Position numbers and translations under genes: made by a program
Assembly: GCA_028673005.1 (NCBI GenBank)
Contig: CM054118.1
Coordinates: 57,171,338 to 57,235,337 of the forward strand
From: Tanypteryx hageni
Lineage: Eukaryota > Arthropoda > Insecta > Odonata > Petaluridae
DNA: 64,000 nt
Direction: 5' to 3'
Notes under the pieces: model-generated
Database searches by the model: none
Told to the model about the DNA's origin: nothing
Seen by the model: the letters and a program-made list of their open reading frames with translations, nothing else
Part shown: positions 58,056-64,000 of the stretch, piece after piece
Layout of the letters: each line of letters starts with the position of its first letter
How positions within the stretch are numbered: position 1 is the stretch's first letter

Positions 58056-58900
58056 CACGTCCTACCCTCACCCTTCTCCTTCCTTGCACTCACCAATCAA
58101 CCGACCACTCCGCTCCTTCTGACTCATTTTCTAGCTCCACGCTTTATCATTCAACCTTCCACCACCACACCTATCATTTTCTCCTTTCCTTTAAAACTTT
58201 CCGTTTCTTCACCAACTTCCATTATGAAGTCAATTTCAGATTGTTACGTCATGATCTCTCCCGGCAACTTTGGAATAAAATCAAAAGTTCAATATGGAGA
58301 CGGTTCACTGCCTGTAGCTGATAAATCAACTAAGCCTGTATAATAAAAAATATGCGTTCACGCACACCCGTGTATGTTTTAATTCTCTATCTCGCCCAAA
58401 CATTCCCCAAAAAATTCACGCTTCATTATAAACCTCCGTATATTCATATAAATCTCTAATTTGTTTTGCTCTGGACGTTGTTTCCCCTTCACATCCTTTC
58501 CGCGCGGTATCTTTTTTCCCAAACTCTTCTAATCTAATTTCCTTTACCCCCACTCCGCCTTTCCATATCCTCATACATCATGGCCCTCGTTTTATTGCCT
58601 TATACTCTCTTCCTTTCTCTCGAACTTTCTCCATCTATCATCCCACCGATATTTCTCCACCTCGATCCATGTTCCTTCTCTCTCGCTTGGCTTCTCTATA
58701 ATCTTTACGCTTCTTCAGAATTCTTCCAGTGTCTCCCTCTTTCCTCGCGTTTTTTCTGTGCCAGCGTTTCCGTTTATTCGCTCCATTCTTCTCCCTTTCT
58801 CCTTTATCGCTTTCGTCTTTTGTTCCGCCGTCCAACCATCTTGGTTTACTTTTTCCTCCAAATTTTCTTCACGTCTCGCCTCCGTCCCGTTTTCTTTCCT
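58056..58900. repeat. pyrimidine-rich tract
   Basis: C/T-rich on the + strand in patches (58060-58210, 58480-58900) with TTCTCC, CCTTTCC and TCTCTCG runs. Overlapping frames (58580-58915 plus, 58638-58936 minus, 58729-59090 plus) are low complexity. Confidence 0.5.
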
Positions 58901-59159
58901 GTCCTGGAACGTTAAGCTGACGTCGTTTGTTTTCATGCTTGAGAATTGCGCGAGCGCTTTCCTTTGTTTTCACTTAATGCATGACGTTTTATTTATGCCT
59001 GATGGAAACAGCATTATTTTAGATAAAATATGCCTTTTACATTTTTGCTGCGGTTTGCTGCTGCGTAATTTCCCTTTCGTCGACGGCTGACCTCTTAATT
59101 TGTTTATGTAGATTTGAGTGAAATTTTTGTATATAGAAGTGTTTTTATTTTATTAAAAA
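58901..59159. other. non-coding, nothing recognised
   Basis: AT-rich gap between pyrimidine tracts. Confidence 0.45.
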
Positions 59160-59520
59160 TTTGAGGAAATTTCTTTCCCTGCTCTCTCTTTCGATCCATC
59201 TTCATGTTTGCCCTCTCTATTTTCGACATCTCCTAAATGTTCCGTTTTTCCACATTCATCTTTTTCTACATCCCTTCTTTGACATTCTCTCTCCTTTATT
59301 TTTGAAAATTTCTTTCCTATCCTTTTCCGCAAGTCTTTCTCCTTTCCTTTCTCTTTCCATTTTCCTTTCTCGTTATTCCTCATTTTCTTCTCCCTCATCC
59401 CATCCCTTTCTGTACACATCCTTCTACTTTATTTTCCTCCTCGCTTTCTCCACCCCATCTATTTTTCCTCGGATCTTATATCTTTCTCATTTATTTCTCA
59501 TGCTCCTTCAGTTCATTTTA
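59160..59520. repeat. pyrimidine-rich tract
   Basis: TTTCCTTTCTCTTTCC-type sequence on the + strand. The 173-codon frame at 59161-59682 is Ser/Leu/Phe/Pro simple sequence. Confidence 0.6.
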
Positions 59521-59679
59521 CTTTATTTTAATTTTATATTATTGGATTTTGTGCTTGAGAAAAATGTTAGGTCTGATCTCAATCCGGCCACGACGAAGGG
59601 CTTCAGATATGTATATCACCCTTTTTCTCATCCATCTATATTTCCTTCATCCTTTTCTCTTGTTCCAAAATCTACTCGC

Positions 59680-60480
59680 TAGTTCGACACACACCACATC
59701 CTCTTCCACCCCTGCACCCATCCACCTTCACTCCGCACCCGCCCATCGTTAACAACCTTCTTCCCAACCCAACTTACCCCTTAATAGACCCCTTGGCCAT
59801 GCTAAGTGGTGAGTCAGTACTTGGGTTTCTCCCTCCTCCTCTCCCCCCTGCGTCCTCTGCCATGTCGTGCACGCCCAGAGGCCTCCACCCATCCGTTTCT
59901 CGCCCAAAACCCTCCTTCATCCCCCTCAACTCCCCTTCGTGTTATGTGCCGGAGTTTTGCCATCCCCCCGAACGTAGCCTACATTCACCCTCTTCCCCCT
60001 CTCACCCTTCCTGCCGCCTCACCTTCCTTCCTTCCTCCCTCCGTCTCTCTCCAGTTCTCCTTTCTCACCCTCCCCACCATCCTCCGCCTCCCACACGCAC
60101 CATCCCCCTCCGCAGTCGTATAAAGAGAGAGAGAGAGAGGGAAAGAGAAGGGGCGTGGGTATCTGGGCAAAGGCCGCGTGCCGCTCTTTTGAAAAGAGGA
60201 AACGAGGGAGGGAGGGAGAGAGGGTTTGTAGGGGGAGGAAGGGGAGAGGGAGCCGGGTAGGCGTAGAAGGGGAGGGATGTTGGGTCTTGATAGCGGGGGC
60301 GAGTATGGTGCGTGATCAGTGTGAGCAATTAAGGTGGGTGCGTGATAGAGCCACTCTACTTTTCTCTCTTTCTTTCCCCTCCCCTTCTCCTCCCTCCCCG
60401 CCACTCTCTCTCCCCCTTCCCTCTCTTTTCATCCCGTTTCTCCCCCTACCCCCGATTCCATTCCTTTTGCTGCTCCGCTC
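59680..60480. repeat. pyrimidine, purine, pyrimidine switch
   Basis: Pyrimidine-rich to about 60118 (CCTTCCTTCCTCCCTCC near 60024-60040). It then switches abruptly to purine-rich at 60121-60285 (GAGAGAGAGAGAGGG, GGGAGGGAGGGAGAGAG near 60207-60223) and back to pyrimidine-rich at 60355-60475. The purine block can pair with either neighbour over short patches. Frames on both strands (59793-60260, 59985-60404, 60155-60499) are mutually exclusive low-complexity artefacts. Confidence 0.7.
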
Positions 60481-61989
60481 TGTTACGGATGAGAGTTAAC
60501 GTTAAGTAATGTGACCGACAAATCTCTCTCAGAATCCCAAATGGAGAGGGATGACAAGGGGATTGCCTTTGAGGGGGCGTAACCTCTCCCACTCGTTCGC
60601 TGTCGTTGCCGGAGGTTCGCATTCTCTCTCTCTCTTTGGTGAAATGATTCTAGCCTACGCTACTGTCCATAGCAATTCTCACGGAAGGACGTCCTAACGG
60701 GTCGGACTGCGTCCAGAATATGCGATGGCGCCTCATCAACTGACCCCTCATTATTGGGTAAATTCTAGCCGTCGTTTATGTATTATTTTCTACTCCCATA
60801 GCGGTAAAAAGTTCGATTATACTACACGAGCATTTCACCAATCTTCCAAAAGGGTTAAACAATGACGATGAGGGTTATTTTGTAGTTGGAATGATTTTAC
60901 TCAGCGTATATAGGGCGTACGATTTCTCGTGTTCGGAACGCAAGATGATTTTGAGTGTTCTCATGCCCTATGACCTCGTTAAAAAAATAAAGTTTGCTAA
61001 TTTGTTTTATTCCCACTAAAAACAGGAAATATTTTTAACGTATTGAAATTAAGCGCGGCTGTTGTTGAACATTTTTAATAGTCAACATTAAATTAGTAAT
61101 TTGTCACTTGACAGTTCCGTAGTTCCGTGATAAACTGTTAAACAACTCTCCAAGTTCTCCTGTTTTATCCACCATCATTCATTTCTTGTTCAACCTTTAT
61201 ATAGTCTTTCAGCAGTTTAAACGATTTCCTACCTCACCTTGTTTCTTTCAAATTGTCCTTCAATCGCATCTTTCATCGTGGATTCTTTTCTTTTCTGTTC
61301 ATTGTAACACTTTTCCACTCATATTTTATCTGTTCATTTTATTCAGCATTGCTCTTATAACCTAGAGAAAATTTGGAGGCTTCAAACTGGGATGGAAAAA
61401 GCCAGATAGCAAACTCTGATCAAGAGATATTCGCAAATTCAAAGTGACTCGGAATGATAAAGCAAGAAGGAAAGATAAATGCAATAAGAGCTCTTTTTAT
61501 TTCGAGTGATATTTTTCCTCCATCCGCCACAAAACCGCATAATCCCAATAAAAACTTTAAATGGGCTAATTCTAAACTTTACTCAAATTAAAAGCCAGAA
61601 GTAATCACAGCCGCAAAAAAGAAAAAGATTCGAACGCCGCGCAAAAAAAAAAGATTTGGCGAATGAGTCACGCACACCAATCATCACCATCGATGTCCAC
61701 AACATGAGAATCGAATCACACGAAAGATTTGGATGTTGAGACGCCCCAAGTTCCATTAGAAGCAGTACTACGGGATAAAAACCTTGGTGAACGCGTCGAA
61801 GGATTTCCATCGGTCCAAGAACGATTGAATCAAGAGGAAAGAGAATGAGGGAAATGAAGAAAAACTTTTTTTCCCGCGAATTCAGTCTTCTTCCTCTTCC
61901 GCTAACCCCCGCCTTCCACTTTCCCAAAAAATCTCTTTTATTCGAGTGTGGGAGAGGATTCAAGTCACGTAGATATTCCGAAGCTCTTC
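60481..61989. other. non-coding, nothing recognised
   Basis: AT-rich. The minus frame at 61583-61963 has no domain. Confidence 0.45.
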
Positions 61990-62300
61990 TTTTTTTAACC
62001 TTCCTCTTCCCATCTCTCTCTCATCTCCGCGTCGTTCTGCTTTATTTTCTTTTGCATCTTTTATTTTCGTTTCCACTTTCTGTGCTTTGCCTCGACAAAC
62101 TTTTCTCCCCTTTTCCTTCTTTCAGTCTTTTTTCTCATCCAATTACCTTCGACTTGATGCTCTTTTTTATTTATTCTTTCGAATCTCCTTTTATATTTAT
62201 CTCGTTTGCGTGTGCTCCTTCCAATCCATCTATTTTTGCCATTCGCGATTTTTTCGCCTCTTTTTTGCATATTTGTCTACATTTCTTTCTTATCTACCAC
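61990..62300. repeat. pyrimidine-rich tract
   Basis: T-rich with C (TCTTTTTTTAACCTTCCTC, CCCCTTTTCCTTCTTTC). It yields Phe/Ser/Leu frames such as 61845-62306 and 62087-62386, which could be mistaken for membrane proteins but have no other support. Confidence 0.5.
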
Positions 62301-64000
62301 TCATGATTTTTCACCTTTCTTCTTTAACAAATCGTATGTTTATTGCCTCTATTATTATGACTCTTTGTATCTCATTTTTGTCATAAACCTTTATCCTTGT
62401 AATATGTTCTTGATTGCAGTTGTGGCTTTTTCAAATATGGAGAGCTATGTAAATATTTGCGGGACTTTTTTCAGTAGGTAGTTACGCCCGTTTGGTTAGT
62501 TGCGCATCGATTTTTGGTATTTACGAAACCAAGTTTTCTAGGTTTCCTCCATTGCTACAACATTCCGTAACGTGTAACTACAAAAAAATTCGCGCCGTAT
62601 ATTTTTTTAGTCGATTTCTTGCTTCTAGTAACTATTATTTGATATGTAATATGCATGAAATTTAACATAATTACGACGAAAGCGTGTAATAATATATATC
62701 ATCTCTCGCGGGGATTTTGGAGCCTTCGGGGATCTATAGCTAGTTATGATTTTTCATTAAATAATAGACTTCATATTTGCCCTTTCACACCAGAATCAAT
62801 TGGAAGTATTCAATTTGGTTCTTATTTTGTTCAATTTATTCATAAAATTGTAATATATTTAAATGGAAATTCTTATTTTAATACGTTATTTTATTTTATT
62901 GCATTGAATTTGTTTTTGTTCATGACCACCGCTTGTAGCTTTAGATTTACTTCGCCCAAATAGAAACATATATTTTAGTATTTATTCATCCACCTTTTCT
63001 CTTTATACTCTTTTCCACTTAAATCATTTTTCATCTTCCGCTTTCCTTCAATCTGTTTCTATTTTTAATCCTCCTATTTTTTCCAATCTTGATCTCCAGT
63101 CTTCCCTTCCCTTATCGTTATTCCTTTATTATTACTCTAGCACTTTTGTCCCTTTCCATATATTTCTAATCCTCTTTGATTACAACGCTCATCATCTCTT
63201 CTTTCTTTCTCTTCTTATTTCTTATGCCTCTTCCATCTCATATTTTACTTCGCCCATCCCTTGATCATCTCCTTACGCTCCCTTAATTGTATAGAGACTT
63301 GCCAAGTCGCCGATGGGCAACGAAACACGACTACTAATTTCCGTGTGGAAGTGGTCGGTGGCCTAATTCGCTTCTCTCGTCGTTCTTTAACATTACAAGC
63401 ACTCTCTAACTCTCTCTCTCCCTCGCAGTTATCTCCTTATCCTCTTACTCGGAACGACGCTATTTCGGAAGAGTTCTGCCAGAAAAACCCATCATCCGCC
63501 TGACATGTGGTTGCCACGTTTCCAAGTTTAGGCCGCAAAGTAAGCGGAGTATTCTTTTAAAAAAGCTGTAATAATGATAGAACTTTTCACTCAGGTGTAA
63601 TTGCGGCGAATCAAACGAATTGTATTCTGCATACATTTTTTGTCCTGTCGGAGTTCTTGAATCGAGACAACGGTGAAAACTCGAGAATATGCAACATTAT
63701 CACACGAAGAGAGACACTATAATAAAAACACTGACCATCTCCTTAGTTGCAACTTGAAAACACCGGTAGGGGTTTGTTCCGTAAATTTTGTAAATAGTAA
63801 ATTTTATTAACCCGTTAGGGATTTAACGAGGTGAACGGCATTAAAAAAGAACATTATCACTGAAAATTACTGATAGAAAACATGATACAAGAGGATGCTT
63901 ATGGATATGGGTACATTTCATTTTATAACTAAATAGATTTATTCTAGTTTGCATAATAAATTAAGAAGAGCCATGCATAAAAAACTATGGTCATGTTCTG
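62301..64000. other. non-coding, CT-rich patches at 63000-63440
   Basis: AT-rich up to 63000, CT-rich at 63000-63250 and 63375-63440 (CTCTCTCTCCCTCGC at about 63409-63425), then AT-rich to the end. Frames at 62655-62963 and 63261-63503 have no domain. Confidence 0.45.

Overview
This is an AT-rich, gene-poor eukaryotic window. I find no intact protein-coding gene, no rRNA, no complete tRNA and no CRISPR array. What can be recognised is mobile-element debris: short hAT-type DNA transposons with 8-bp target duplications, a pogo/Tigger-like transposase relic with a PHD-like C-terminal finger, LINE ORF2 tails, a tRNA-like SINE and Penelope-like fragments. With long (AT)n, (CT)n and (GT)n microsatellites and no obvious CpG loss, this suggests an intergenic or intronic segment of a large arthropod genome, probably an insect. 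That placement is inferred from the style of the repeats; no species can be named. All long open frames lie in low-complexity purine/pyrimidine tracts or repeats and look spurious.

Layout. 0-9 kb: unique AT-rich DNA, a hAT MITE (2496-2815), purine-rich tracts and a LINE ORF2 tail (7179-7478). 9-16 kb: two AT-rich palindromes, a 213-bp tandem duplication, a broken transposase N-terminus, a foldback repeat carrying a hammerhead-like motif (12.55-12.78 kb) and a 1.2-kb hAT element with a perfect 8-bp duplication (14017-15209). 16-27 kb: mostly unspecific, with a dispersed repeat core, a piggyBac-like MITE, a Penelope-like fragment, a pyrimidine tract, microsatellites and a purine tract. 27-34 kb: a foldback element between (AT)n arrays, an 18-bp minisatellite, SINE-like sequences and a large (AT)n(GT)n array. 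34-44 kb: sparse, with one old 1.5-kb interspersed element (about 40.1-41.65 kb) and a hAT MITE. 44-48.5 kb: a 1.8-kb pyrimidine tract abutting the pogo relic, then a second copy of the AT-linked repeat and another LINE tail. 49.8-55.3 kb: a cluster of four hAT-type elements and a perfect 60-bp palindrome. 56.6-57.4 kb: two minisatellites side by side. 58-63.5 kb: repeated pyrimidine and purine tracts.

The most interesting signal is structural RNA-like rather than coding. Three otherwise unrelated repeats (12.69 kb, 20.18 kb, and the AT-linked family at 27.3 and 48.1 kb) share the layout CUGANGA, one nucleotide, hairpin, GAAA, short self-complementary stretch. That is the layout of a minimal hammerhead ribozyme as known from Penelope-like elements and related retroelements. 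The copy at 12684-12728 also shows a matching helix I. None of this could be tested by computation here.
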